Shown here: piece by piece, positions 11,916 to 22,786 of the stretch | Numbering within the stretch: the first letter of the stretch is position 1 | Layout of the letters: every line of letters begins with the position of its first letter | Assembly (NCBI GenBank): GCA_017308255.1 | Contig: JAFKFN010000018.1 | Coordinates: 1-64,000, forward strand | Direction of reading: 5' to 3' | Length of the DNA: 64,000 nucleotides | Source of the DNA: Altererythrobacter sp. | Lineage (GTDB): Bacteria; Pseudomonadota; Alphaproteobacteria; Sphingomonadales; Sphingomonadaceae | Notes under the pieces: model-generated | The model's database searches: none | What the model was told of the DNA's origin: nothing | The model's input: the letters and a program-made list of their open reading frames with translations, nothing else | Position numbers and translations under genes: made by a program

Positions 11916-12701
11916 ATGACCAGGCCGTGGACCGCGCTGGCCGCCGCGTGCGCGATGCTCGCCGGCGCGCCCCTGTCGGCCCAGGATGCCGGCCAGAAGG
12001 ATCGCGGGGAAGCTTTCTCCCGCCTCCCCTATTGGCCCGGCTATTGGGTCAGCGAGGGCCAGGCCGGAACGACGATCGGCGGCTTCGCCCCGGCCACGCT
12101 GGCCGCGCGTGACGGCGGGCCCGCACCGACCATCCCGATGATGAGCCTGGCCGGCTTCGGTGCGCCGTGGAGCGCGGAGGGGCGCGAGCGCCAGGCGGAA
12201 GCGCGCGCCAAGTCCGCCGGGCGCAAGGCGATGGGCTGGGGCTATCCGATGATGATGAACGCGGCCGCCCCGCTGCAATTCCTCATCACCCCGGAAGAGA
12301 CGCTGATCCTCAATCCCTATGCCGATACGCGGCATATCTACACCGATGGCCGGCCGATGCCCGCGGCGGAGGACATGTGGCCCACCGTGTGGGGCACGTC
12401 GGTCGGCCATTGGGAAGGCGATACCCTGGTCATCGAAACGGTGCAGGTGGCGAATCCGAATGATTACTTCCACGGCGCGCCGCCGCTGTCGGAAGAGGCG
12501 CGCTATCTGGAGCGCATCCACCTGGAAGGCGACCGCCTGATCGACGAGATCACCATCGAGGACCCGGTGGCGCTTACCGAGCCCTGGACCACGCGGCTGA
12601 CCTTCGTGCGCGATGAGGGCTTTGACCGGATGATCCAGATCAACTTCGACAACGACCGTTCCGCCGCCGACACGATCGAGCCGCCGGCCGACGAACGCTG
12701 A
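11916..12701 (+). CDS. secreted protein of unknown function (GHWEGDTLVIET motif)
   Basis: 261 residues from the ATG at 11916 (GAAGG eight bases upstream); a GTG at 11901 that overlaps the preceding stop as GTGA is also possible. Signal peptide ending near LSAQ. The segment IYTDGRPMPAAEDMWPTVWG followed by GHWEGDTLVIETV is found in a broad group of uncharacterised exported proteins of sphingomonads and acidobacteria that sit beside DUF6152 genes. No catalytic motif can be named. Context with DUF6152 and an SMP-30-like protein suggests a joint periplasmic function. Confidence 0.8.
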   Translation: MTRPWTALAAACAMLAGAPLSAQDAGQKDRGEAFSRLPYWPGYWVSEGQAGTTIGGFAPATLAARDGGPAPTIPMMSLAGFGAPWSAEGRERQAEARAKSAGRKAMGWGYPMMMNAAAPLQFLITPEETLILNPYADTRHIYTDGRPMPAAEDMWPTVWGTSVGHWEGDTLVIETVQVANPNDYFHGAPPLSEEARYLERIHLEGDRLIDEITIEDPVALTEPWTTRLTFVRDEGFDRMIQINFDNDRSAADTIEPPADER

Positions 12702-12726
12702 GCAGCCACGGATGAGGGGAAAGAGC

Positions 12727-13737
12727 ATGAGCATCCGCACGATATCCGCCGCCATGGCGCTGGCACTTTGCCCTGCCCTTGCCGCGCCGGCGGCGGCCCA
12801 GCTTGTGGATGGGGAGCAGGAAGCCGCCGTTCCGGCGATCCCCGGCGTCACGGCCGCCGGCGCGAAGTGGGAACGGGTGTGGCAATCGCCGATGACGGCC
12901 GACGGCATCACCGCCGCTGCCGATGGCTCGCTGCTGTTCGCGCAGGAGCAGAGCAATTCGATCCGCAAGCTGTGGCCCGATGGGCAGGAATGGGTCCAGT
13001 GGCCCTATATCTCCGGCGCCGGCGCCGTCTCGGTCGATGCGCAAGGCCGCGTCTTCACGGTGGAGCGCACTTGCACCGATCCCGGCCTCAAGCAGCCGCA
13101 ATGCGCCGAGGCCACCCGCGTCACCCAGCTCGCACCCGAGCGCAAGGTCCTCGCCAGCGCTTTCGCCGACGGCAAGACGCTCGGCCGCCTGAACGACGTG
13201 GCGGCCGATGGCCATGGCGGCGCCTTCATTACCCAGACCGGCGTCTATCACGTCGCGGCCGATGGCACCGTCAGCGTGGTGGCCGAAGGGAATGGCCTGT
13301 TCACCAATGGCCTGGTGCTGAGCCCCGATGGCAAGACGCTCTACGTCACCAATCGCAACACCATCCTGGCGTTCGACGTGGGCGCGGGCGGCGCCACCTC
13401 CAACCGGCGCGATTTCGCCACGCTGCCGGGCAACCCGCAGGGCTTCGGCGCCGATGGCCTCGCGGTGGACAACGAGGGGCGGCTCTATGCCACGGGCCCG
13501 GCCGGCATCTACGTGTTCGACAAGGGCGGCCAGTCGCTCGGCACGATACCGACGCCGCGTGTGCCGATCACCCTCGCCTTCGCCGGGCCGGACAAGCGCA
13601 CGCTCTATGTCGGCACGATGGGCGCTGTGGACCCGGACCGGAAAGCCTGGACCACGCCCGAAGGCGTGCGCAACGTGGCGATGACGCTATACCGCGTGAA
13701 CACGCTGGCGAGCGGCCCTGCCGGGCGGCCGAAGTAG
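12727..13737 (+). CDS. SMP-30/gluconolactonase-like beta-propeller, secreted
   Basis: 336 residues, signal peptide cleaved after about APAAAQ. Propeller repeats are visible: ADGITAAADGSLLFAQ, GAVSVDAQGRVFTVERT, GRLNDVAADGHGGAFIT, TNGLVLSPDGKTLYVT, DGLAVDNEGRLYATGPAGIYVFD. The N-D (GRLNDVAAD), T-N-G and D-G-L-A-V-D positions match metal ligands of the SMP-30/gluconolactonase/LRE family, which hydrolyses lactones. I chose the ATG at 12727 over 12712 because a GAGGGGAAAGAG ribosome site lies directly before it. Third gene of the secreted cluster. Confidence 0.88.
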   Translation: MSIRTISAAMALALCPALAAPAAAQLVDGEQEAAVPAIPGVTAAGAKWERVWQSPMTADGITAAADGSLLFAQEQSNSIRKLWPDGQEWVQWPYISGAGAVSVDAQGRVFTVERTCTDPGLKQPQCAEATRVTQLAPERKVLASAFADGKTLGRLNDVAADGHGGAFITQTGVYHVAADGTVSVVAEGNGLFTNGLVLSPDGKTLYVTNRNTILAFDVGAGGATSNRRDFATLPGNPQGFGADGLAVDNEGRLYATGPAGIYVFDKGGQSLGTIPTPRVPITLAFAGPDKRTLYVGTMGAVDPDRKAWTTPEGVRNVAMTLYRVNTLASGPAGRPK

Positions 13738-13866
13738 CGGCCTCTCCCAGCGCGGAACCGAATTGCCCTGCCCCGACGAGCCTTGAACCCGTCACGATTT
13801 GCCGCGCTTGGCCGAAATCCATTTTTGACGTATCCTTCGCCGGGCATTTCTGGGGGAGAAAGCGCC

Positions 13867-14391
13867 ATGAAGATGTTCGTCCCGCTGCTCGCGCTGCTGG
13901 CCGTGCCGGCCGCCGCGCAGAACGCGCAGGTCTATTATGCGTCGAATGCCTGGCCGGTGCAGGTGTCGGGCCAGGCGTGCTCCATGGCCAATGCCATGCC
14001 CGGCGAAGCGAGCAATCCACTCACCCTGGCTTATGACGCCAGGTCCGGCGAAGTCAGCCTTTCGGTGGAAACCACCGATATAGTCAGCGGCCTGGCCGAC
14101 ACCGGCACGCTCGACCTCGCCATCGTCCTGCTCGACAATGGCAAGACCAAGCATGACGACGGCTGGGGCTGGCGCAGCTTCGGCTATACGCGGCAGGGCG
14201 ATGTAACGCGCTTCACGGCGCATTTCGCCGGCGAACGCAACGTGCGCCAGCTCCTCACCGATCTCTCCAGCAGCAAGCACATCGGCCTGCTCTATCGCGG
14301 GGAGGTCATCGCTTCGACCGAGCTGGCCAGCATCGCGCCTTCGATCGACAAGCTGCGCGAATGCGCGAGGCAGACGATCGCCGCCGGCTAA
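13867..14391 (+). CDS. secreted protein of unknown function
   Basis: 174 residues starting at the ATG at 13867, preceded by a strong GGGGGAGAAA ribosome site; the longer frame from 13783 lacks one. Signal peptide ending PAAAQ. Two cysteines in the mature protein (QACSM and RECAR) could form one disulfide. No known domain recognised. A 129-base gap separates it from the SMP-30-like gene, so it may have its own promoter. Confidence 0.75.
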   Translation: MKMFVPLLALLAVPAAAQNAQVYYASNAWPVQVSGQACSMANAMPGEASNPLTLAYDARSGEVSLSVETTDIVSGLADTGTLDLAIVLLDNGKTKHDDGWGWRSFGYTRQGDVTRFTAHFAGERNVRQLLTDLSSSKHIGLLYRGEVIASTELASIAPSIDKLRECARQTIAAG

Positions 14392-14454
14392 AACGGCTGG
14401 CCAAGCGGCGCATCGGCCCTATCATCCCTCTCAAAGCAAAGAGGGAGGGACTGC

Positions 14455-15477
14455 GTGAGCCATTTGCCGCCTACCAGCGACGATCGCCTGATCTGGGACA
14501 TATGGGAAGCGCAGTTCCGCCTTCCCGCGGCAACGGTGGCCGATGAAACAGGCGTGTTCCGCGCGCTGAGCGATGCGGCGTTGACCACGGGGGAACTGGC
14601 GCAGGCCCTCTCGCTCGATCCCCACGCGCTCGGCATCCTGCTCGGCGCGCTGGCTTCTTCCGACCTCGTCGAGAAGCGCGAAGGCCGCTGGCGCGCCCTG
14701 CCCGCCGCGCGCACCTGGCTGCACCCGGATGCCGAGGGATATTGGGGCGGTTTCCTCGCCGGCATGAGGGAACGCAATGCGTTCCACGGCCAGTTGCTGG
14801 AAGCCGTCAGGACGGGAAAGCGCCCCGCCGGCCATGGCTCCGGCGCGCCGGAGTGGGAACGAGGCGAGATGAGCGCGGAAGCCGCCCGGCGCATCGCCGC
14901 CTTCATGCACGCCCACAGCCAGGCCCCGGCGCTGGGCGTGGCGGCGCAGCCCGGCTGGGCGCGCTGCGGCAGCGTGATGGACATCGGCTGCGGCTCCGGC
15001 GTCTACGGCATCGAGATCGCCAAGGCCCACGCCCACATGAAAGTCACCCTGCTCGATCTCCCCGCTATGACCCAGGAAGCCAGCCTCTATGTCGATCGCG
15101 CGGGCCTCGGTGGGCGCATGTCCACCCACGGCTGCAACATGTTCGAGGACCCCTGGCCCACCGGCCATGACGCGCATTTCTTCTCCAACGTGTTCCACGA
15201 CTGGTCGATGGAGACGAACCGCCTGCTCGCCCGCAAGAGCTTCACCGCCCTGCCCAGCCGCGGGCGCATCTTCCTCAACGAAATCCTGATGGACGATGAC
15301 GGCACCGGCCCCTGGCACGCCGCCGCGTTCAGCGTGCTGATGCTGCTCGGCACGCTGGGCAAGCAATACTCCCTGCCCGAATTGCGCGACACGCTGGAAA
15401 GCGCCGGCTTCACCGATGTGGAAGCGATCCGCACCGGCGGCGGTTATTACTCGCTGGTCAGCGCCGTGAAGCCCTAG
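14455..15477 (+). CDS. class I SAM-dependent O-methyltransferase (acetylserotonin OMT-like)
   Basis: 340 residues from a GTG preceded by GAGGGAGGGA. N-terminal winged-helix dimerisation domain (TGVFRALSDAALTTGELAQALSLDPHALGILLGAL) followed by a Rossmann methyltransferase domain with SAM motif MDIGCGSGVYGIEIAKAH and the catalytic-base region FFSNVFHDWSMET, as in hydroxyneurosporene/acetylserotonin O-methyltransferases. Small-molecule substrate unknown; no biosynthetic cluster is visible next to it. Confidence 0.88.
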   Translation: MSHLPPTSDDRLIWDIWEAQFRLPAATVADETGVFRALSDAALTTGELAQALSLDPHALGILLGALASSDLVEKREGRWRALPAARTWLHPDAEGYWGGFLAGMRERNAFHGQLLEAVRTGKRPAGHGSGAPEWERGEMSAEAARRIAAFMHAHSQAPALGVAAQPGWARCGSVMDIGCGSGVYGIEIAKAHAHMKVTLLDLPAMTQEASLYVDRAGLGGRMSTHGCNMFEDPWPTGHDAHFFSNVFHDWSMETNRLLARKSFTALPSRGRIFLNEILMDDDGTGPWHAAAFSVLMLLGTLGKQYSLPELRDTLESAGFTDVEAIRTGGGYYSLVSAVKP

Positions 15478-15561
15478 GCACCCGCCGTTCACCTCGATCG
15501 CTAACCGCTCGAAAACCCGGCCGGTCCACTCTCCTGCGCCAACAGGGGAGGATCGCCGTTC

Positions 15562-15723
15562 ATGCTGTCACACCTGCTGCAAGACGAAACCGGCGCGACC
15601 GCCATCGAATACGGCCTGATCGCCGCGCTGATCTCGCTCGCCTGCGTCATCGCCTTCGTCAATCTCGGTCTGAACCTGGCCGACATCTTCACGACGATCA
15701 CCGACGCGATGGCGGGGCGGTAG
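15562..15723 (+). CDS. Flp/Fap-type pilin subunit
   Basis: A 53-residue protein too short for most gene finders. It reads MLSHLLQDETGATAIEYGLI and then one hydrophobic helix. The prepilin peptidase site is after G11, with Glu at +5 and Tyr at +6, the class IVb Flp signature. A strong AGGGGAGG ribosome site lies 10 to 18 bases upstream of the ATG. No tad/cpa genes flank it, so its assembly machinery must be elsewhere. It runs toward lepA. Confidence 0.9.
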   Translation: MLSHLLQDETGATAIEYGLIAALISLACVIAFVNLGLNLADIFTTITDAMAGR

Positions 15724-15741
15724 GAGGCCCGCCGCTCTTCC

Positions 15742-17559
<1,818 letters not shown>

Positions 17560-17599
17560 CCCGCGCCCTTAGCCGCGCGTTTCCGCTCTGTCAGCAGCG

Positions 17600-19798
17600 T
17601 CAAGCCGCCCGGCTGGAACTGGCCGAAACATCCACTTGCATGAACCGTGGCCGGGACGGCGGCGCCCCCTGGATGACGGGCATCGCATAGTGGCCGGGGG
17701 GCAGCGCCCGCAGCGGCATCCCCGCGGCGGCGAGCGAATAAGGCGAGATGCGGTGGCGGGTGCACAGGCCGTCCGCCCCGTCGCTGATCAGGGGCGTCTC
17801 GAACTCGACGCCCTGGCTGGCATCCTGCGAGCGGCGCACGGTCGCCACCGCCAGCTGCCCTTCGCCCAGATCGATAACCAGTTCGGTGCCCACCGGCACG
17901 TCCAGCAGCCCTTCGATCAACGCCCCCGTCCGCGAGAGGTTGCGCAGGACCGCTTCATAGCGGCTGTCCTCGTGGATCACGCCCACCTTGCGGAACAGGG
18001 TCCGCCGTTCGGGCCGGTGGCGATCCGGGCCGATCGCCTGGTATTCCAGGTCGCCGCTTTCCAGCTTGGCCAGCACGTCCGCCTGCGAAGCGGGGCGCGA
18101 ATAGATGAAGCCCTGGAGGTTTGTGGCGCCCAGCTTGCGGACCAGCGCAAGCTCGTCCATCGCTTCCACCCCTTCGGCGGTGGTCTCCATGTTCAGCGCG
18201 CTTGCCAGGCTGATGATCGCGGTGATGATCGCCGGATTGGTGCTGTCCTTCTCCGTGCACCCGCACACGAACGCCTGGTCGATCTTGATCTTGTCGAATG
18301 GCGCCTTTCGCAGATAGCCGAGCGAGGAATAGCCGGTGCCGAAGTCGTCGAGCGAGAGGGCCACGCCCAGCTTCTTCAGGCGCTTGAACATCAGGTCGGC
18401 GGCATCGATGTCGCCCATGAACACGCTTTCGGTGATCTCCAGCTCCAGCCGGCGCGGAGGCAGGCCCGAGGCGGCGAGCGCAGCCTTCACCGTATCCGCC
18501 AGGCTTTCCTGCAGGAACTGCTGCGCCGAGACGTTGACGGCCACCTTGATGTCACCCGGCCATTGCGCCGCGTCAGCGCAGGCCTGGCGCAGCGCCCATT
18601 CGCCCAGTGCGCCGACGAGATTACTCTCCTCCGCGATGGGGATGAATGTCGCGGGGTTTATCGACCCCCGCTCCGGATGCTCCCAATGGACCAGCGCTTC
18701 GAACAGGCCCACCTTGCTGTCCGCGGCGCGGATCACCGGCTGATAGCGTATCTCCAGCTCCCCGCGCGCCAGCGCGTCGCGCAGGTCTTCCTCGATCTCG
18801 CGCCGTTCCTGCGCGGAATCCTTGAGGTCGTTCGAATAGAACCGATACTGCCCGCGCCCGCCGCCCTTGGCGGCATAAAGCGCAAGATCGGCGGCCTTCA
18901 CCAGCTCATCCGGCTCCAGCCCGTCATAAGGGGCGACGGCAATGCCCACCGAAGCGCCGATGATCGCCCGCGCCCCGTCGATCGAATAAGGCTGCGAGAT
19001 CATCTGGATAGTGCGCTGGGCGATGTCGCCCAGCTTGCCGCGATCGTCCATGTCGGGGATCAGTATCTCGAACTCGTCCCCGCCGATGCGGCCGATCTCC
19101 GCCGGCGCCCCGGCGATGCGTTGCAGCCGCTGGGCCACCTGCCGCAGCAGGTCGTCTCCCGCCGGATGGCCCAGCGTGTCGTTGACCTGCTTGAAGCGGT
19201 CGAGATCCATCATCAGCAGCGCACAGCTGCGCTTGGCCACCCGGAATCCTGCCAGCACGGCGGTCAGCCGGCTGGTCATGCGGCGGCGGTTGGCAAGCCC
19301 GGTCAGGTGATCGAATTCCGCCAGGCGCGAGGAATCGGACCGGCGACGGTAAGCCTCGGTGATGTCCCTCGCCCCGCCGCGATAACCCAGGAAGTCGCCG
19401 GAAGCGCCCAGGTGCGGAATACCGGTCAGAAGCCAGAACATTTCCCCGTCGCCCGCCTGCACGCGCACGGTCAGGTCGCACAGCGGATTGCGCGCGCCGA
19501 GCAGGAACGGCAGCGGACGGTCGGAGCCTTCGCCCCCTTCGCCGGGCACCGTTTCCACCAGGCCGGTCAGCGGCTCGCCGGCGATCGTGCGGCCGGGCGC
19601 GAGCAAGCGCGCGGCCGATGGGGAGAGATAAGTCAGCCGATGGCTGGCGTCGGTGGCCCAGAACCAGCCGATCCCCGCTTCCTCGACCGCGTCGAGCATG
19701 GCCAGCCGCTGGGCGGAATCCATCCCGCCCCGTTCCGCCGCCGGGCCGGCCGGACCACCCTTCGTTCCCAGATTCCGCAGCCTAGCACGCATCGCCAT
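17600..19798 (-). CDS. PAS-GGDEF-EAL-PilZ cyclic-di-GMP protein (copy 1)
   Basis: About 732 residues from the ATG at 19798 (GGAGAA 12 bases upstream); an ATG at 19849 in frame has no ribosome site. Domains: PAS (about 33-150), GGDEF with motif IGGDEF at residues 239-243, EAL with E367, and a C-terminal PilZ (about 596-670; RTLFR and NLSRTG). The position five residues before GGDEF lacks RxxD, so no product-inhibition site is seen. In the EAL domain the usual EALLRW is EALVHW, replacing the conserved Arg with His; other key residues (NVS, ETE, DDFGTG, KID, EGVE, QGF) are kept. Paralog of the next gene, same strand. Confidence 0.9.
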   Translation of the reverse strand: MAMRARLRNLGTKGGPAGPAAERGGMDSAQRLAMLDAVEEAGIGWFWATDASHRLTYLSPSAARLLAPGRTIAGEPLTGLVETVPGEGGEGSDRPLPFLLGARNPLCDLTVRVQAGDGEMFWLLTGIPHLGASGDFLGYRGGARDITEAYRRRSDSSRLAEFDHLTGLANRRRMTSRLTAVLAGFRVAKRSCALLMMDLDRFKQVNDTLGHPAGDDLLRQVAQRLQRIAGAPAEIGRIGGDEFEILIPDMDDRGKLGDIAQRTIQMISQPYSIDGARAIIGASVGIAVAPYDGLEPDELVKAADLALYAAKGGGRGQYRFYSNDLKDSAQERREIEEDLRDALARGELEIRYQPVIRAADSKVGLFEALVHWEHPERGSINPATFIPIAEESNLVGALGEWALRQACADAAQWPGDIKVAVNVSAQQFLQESLADTVKAALAASGLPPRRLELEITESVFMGDIDAADLMFKRLKKLGVALSLDDFGTGYSSLGYLRKAPFDKIKIDQAFVCGCTEKDSTNPAIITAIISLASALNMETTAEGVEAMDELALVRKLGATNLQGFIYSRPASQADVLAKLESGDLEYQAIGPDRHRPERRTLFRKVGVIHEDSRYEAVLRNLSRTGALIEGLLDVPVGTELVIDLGEGQLAVATVRRSQDASQGVEFETPLISDGADGLCTRHRISPYSLAAAGMPLRALPPGHYAMPVIQGAPPSRPRFMQVDVSASSSRAA

Positions 19799-19910
19799 GT
19801 CTGGGCGCACTTCTCCAGCCTGTCCCGGCACTTGTCCGGACAGCCGCATGGTAAATCGTCGGGCTTACCGAACTCCTAAGCGGGCGCTGCCCCCCGCCCT
19901 CGCCCAGGCC

Positions 19911-22658
19911 TCAGCCAGTTCTCCTGAACCGGGGCCGCAGGACCGGGGCGGGCGCGCCGGACCGCAGCGCCGGGAGGCCGTCCGCCGGATCGGCGTCGAG
20001 CGGCTGATCGAATTCCACGCCCATTCGCTCCCCATCGCACCATCGCGCCGTGACGCAGATGGTGCGCGTGTCCGACAGGCGAACGGTGAAAGGGGTTCCG
20101 GCCGGCACATCGAAGGCGCCTTCGATCAGCGCCCCGGTGCTGGAGATGTTGCGGATCGTGCCGTTGTGCGTTTGACTGTCGTGCTCGATCACCACCCGCC
20201 GCAGCATGGTCCGCCGCGGCGCGCGTGACGAGCGCGGGCCTTGCGCGACGACCGCCAGGCCCGACCGCAGCCGCTCGCTGGCCGCCTCGTGCGTCAGCGG
20301 CCGTGCGTAGATGAAGCCCTGGACATGGCTGCATCCGTGCATCCGCACGAGATCGAGCTCGTCGAGCGTCTCCACCCCCTCGGCGGTCGTATCCATGGCG
20401 AGCGCCTGGGCGAGGCTGGTGATCGAGGCGATGATGGCGCCGTTGCGGCTGCCCGGCTGAGTCGCCCCGCGCACGAAGCTCTGGTCGATCTTGATCTTGT
20501 CGAACGGCGCGCGCTTGAGATAGCCGAGCGAGGAATAGCCGGTGCCGAAATCGTCGAGCGCCAGGCGCACGCCGATCCGCTTGAGCGCGGCGAACATCGC
20601 CTCGGTGTTCTCGTCATCGCCCATGAACACGCTCTCGGTGATTTCCAGCTCCAGCCGCGAGGGGGTGATGCCGGCCTGGGCGATGGCGCTGGTGACGATC
20701 GCCGGAAGCTGCGGATTGGCGAATTGCAGCGGCGAGACGTTGACGGCCACGCGCACTTCTTCCGGCCACTGCGCCAGATCCCGGCAGGCAGTGCGCAGCG
20801 CCCATTCGCCGATCTGCGCGATCAGCCCGGTGTCCTCGGCCGTCTCCACGAAGCGATCCGGCGGGATCCAGCCCTGTTCCGGATGGAGCCAGCGCAGCAG
20901 CGCTTCGAAGCCGCTGATCTTCTCCGTCGCGGTGCACACCACCGGCTGGTAGAACAGCTGCAGGTGGCCATAGGCGATGGCTTCGCGCAGATCATGTTCC
21001 AGCCGCGAGCGCGCTTCGGCCACGGCATGAAGATCCTGCGCGTAGAAGTGGAACCGCCCGCGGCCGAGATCCTTCGCGGCATAAAGCGCCAGATCGGCGT
21101 TGCGCACCAGGGTTTCGCTGGTCAGCCCGTCATCCGGCGCCACGGCCACGCCCACGGAAGCGCCGATCACCACGCTCTGCCCCTCGATCGTGTAGGGCTG
21201 GGACAGCGCATGGATGATCGCGGAAGCCAGTTCTCCCAGCCGGTCGCGGTTGACCGTGCCCGGCACGATGACCTGGAATTCGTCCCCGCCCAGCCGGCCG
21301 ACCTGCCCCGCCTGATCGACCGTGTGCAGCAGGCGCTGGGCGACCTGTTTCAGCAGCGCATCGCCCACCGGGTGGCCGAGCGAATCGTTCACTTGCTTGA
21401 ACCGGTCGAGATCGAGCAGCAGCACCCCGCAGGCCCGCCCGTTCTCCAGCGGCGAGGCGAGGATCTTCTCCAGCGCCTGCGACAGCTGGAAGCGGTTGGC
21501 GAGGCCGGTGAGCGAATCGTAATGGGCGAGCCGTGTCGCCTGCGCTTCGCTGCGCCGCTTGGCGGTGAGATCGGTGCCAGACCCGCGAAAGCCCACGAAA
21601 TTATCGAACTCGTCGTAGATCGGCCGTCCGCTGAGCGACCACCAGCGCTCCTCTCCGCGCGTGGCGGCGTGCATGGCGACTTCGTGGAAGGCGGAGCGGG
21701 CGGCGAGGTGGAACAGCAGCGTGCGTTCGTCCTCCTGCCCGGTCTGGGTAAGGTCGAACAGTTCCACCAGCGGCTGCCCGATCAGCTCGCGCCGGTCCTT
21801 GCCGATGGCCTGGGCCACGGGGGCCGAGATGTAGGTGAGCAGCGCCCGCCGGTCGGTTTCCCAGAACCAGCCCTGCCCGGTTTCCTCGTAATCGGCCAGG
21901 ATCTCCCGCGCGCGGTTGTGCACCCGCTCGTGCGCGCGACTGCGCTCGCTCTCGCGCTGCAATTCGTGCGCCTGCTCGCGGCTGACCAGGATGGCCGCGG
22001 CGGCGGCGACCAGCAGGATGGCCGTACCGCCCGCCGAACCCGTGGCCACGACCACAGCCGCCCAGACGGAAAGCTGCGCGGCCAGGACCACGCCGGGCTG
22101 GCGCCGCAGATAGGCGGTAGCGATGCCGGTCGTGCATATCAGCGACGCCATCAGCACGTCCCACGGCAGGGCGCCGCCCATGCACCAGCGCGTCATCGCC
22201 AGGCCGAACAGGAACAGCGGCGCCACCACCGCGAAGGAGACGGCCCCGAGCCGCGCTTCCAGCCGCCGCCGCTCCGCGAAGGCACGGGCGGCGGGAACGG
22301 CGGAAGCGCCCAGCAGCGCCAGTGCGAACAGCACGGATTCGACGCGCCCCGGCAAGCTCCGCGTGGCAGCCATGGCGCTGACGATCGAGGCGATCATCGC
22401 CAGCAGAACGTAGGGCCAGCGGCGCGGTATCCATTCGCTGGCGGGCACGCCGGCCGCCGGCAGCGCCTTGGCCCGGTCCAGGCGGGGCGTGCGGCGGGAT
22501 CGCAGGCGCCGCTCGGCCGGGGTGTCCTCGTCGGAAGCAAGGGTTTGCACGGCGTCCGGCCGGCCGCCGTCTTCCCGATGCGGCGCGGTGTCCGCCGGGC
22601 CCGGGATCACGGGCGCGGCGGCGCCAGCGGTCGAACGAGCTTTGGCGGCGCGGGACAT
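19911..22658 (-). CDS. membrane-bound PAS-GGDEF-EAL-PilZ cyclic-di-GMP protein (copy 2)
   Basis: About 915 residues from the ATG at 22658. A charged N-terminus is followed by about six hydrophobic helices (81-209, an integral sensor region), a coiled segment, PAS (about 250-365), GGDEF (motif LGGDEF, first Gly at 457), EAL (E585; EALLRW, NVS, ETE, DDFGTG, KID, EGVE, QGF all intact) and a PilZ domain at the C-terminus (about 815-890; RTMLR and NISSTG). No RxxD I-site before GGDEF. The cytoplasmic part closely parallels the downstream copy, indicating an old tandem duplication. Frame extends to 22766, but that would overlap the divergent reductase gene's leader. Confidence 0.9.
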   Translation of the reverse strand: MSRAAKARSTAGAAAPVIPGPADTAPHREDGGRPDAVQTLASDEDTPAERRLRSRRTPRLDRAKALPAAGVPASEWIPRRWPYVLLAMIASIVSAMAATRSLPGRVESVLFALALLGASAVPAARAFAERRRLEARLGAVSFAVVAPLFLFGLAMTRWCMGGALPWDVLMASLICTTGIATAYLRRQPGVVLAAQLSVWAAVVVATGSAGGTAILLVAAAAAILVSREQAHELQRESERSRAHERVHNRAREILADYEETGQGWFWETDRRALLTYISAPVAQAIGKDRRELIGQPLVELFDLTQTGQEDERTLLFHLAARSAFHEVAMHAATRGEERWWSLSGRPIYDEFDNFVGFRGSGTDLTAKRRSEAQATRLAHYDSLTGLANRFQLSQALEKILASPLENGRACGVLLLDLDRFKQVNDSLGHPVGDALLKQVAQRLLHTVDQAGQVGRLGGDEFQVIVPGTVNRDRLGELASAIIHALSQPYTIEGQSVVIGASVGVAVAPDDGLTSETLVRNADLALYAAKDLGRGRFHFYAQDLHAVAEARSRLEHDLREAIAYGHLQLFYQPVVCTATEKISGFEALLRWLHPEQGWIPPDRFVETAEDTGLIAQIGEWALRTACRDLAQWPEEVRVAVNVSPLQFANPQLPAIVTSAIAQAGITPSRLELEITESVFMGDDENTEAMFAALKRIGVRLALDDFGTGYSSLGYLKRAPFDKIKIDQSFVRGATQPGSRNGAIIASITSLAQALAMDTTAEGVETLDELDLVRMHGCSHVQGFIYARPLTHEAASERLRSGLAVVAQGPRSSRAPRRTMLRRVVIEHDSQTHNGTIRNISSTGALIEGAFDVPAGTPFTVRLSDTRTICVTARWCDGERMGVEFDQPLDADPADGLPALRSGAPAPVLRPRFRRTG

Positions 22659-22786
22659 GGCCCGGGCTTGGTCCGCACAGCTTTGAGAAACGGTTAAGTT
22701 GTCGGCAGGTTTTGTCGATTGACCGATTGCGGGACGCCCGGCGGCGGCTACACTCGCCTCACGCAAGCAAGGAGGCGGATCGGGGC

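Noticed and set aside
22680..22710. TTAACC-like sequence between the divergent GGDEF gene and the ferredoxin reductase as a CtrA site
   Set aside because: Only a half-site is present, without the second TTAA at the right distance.
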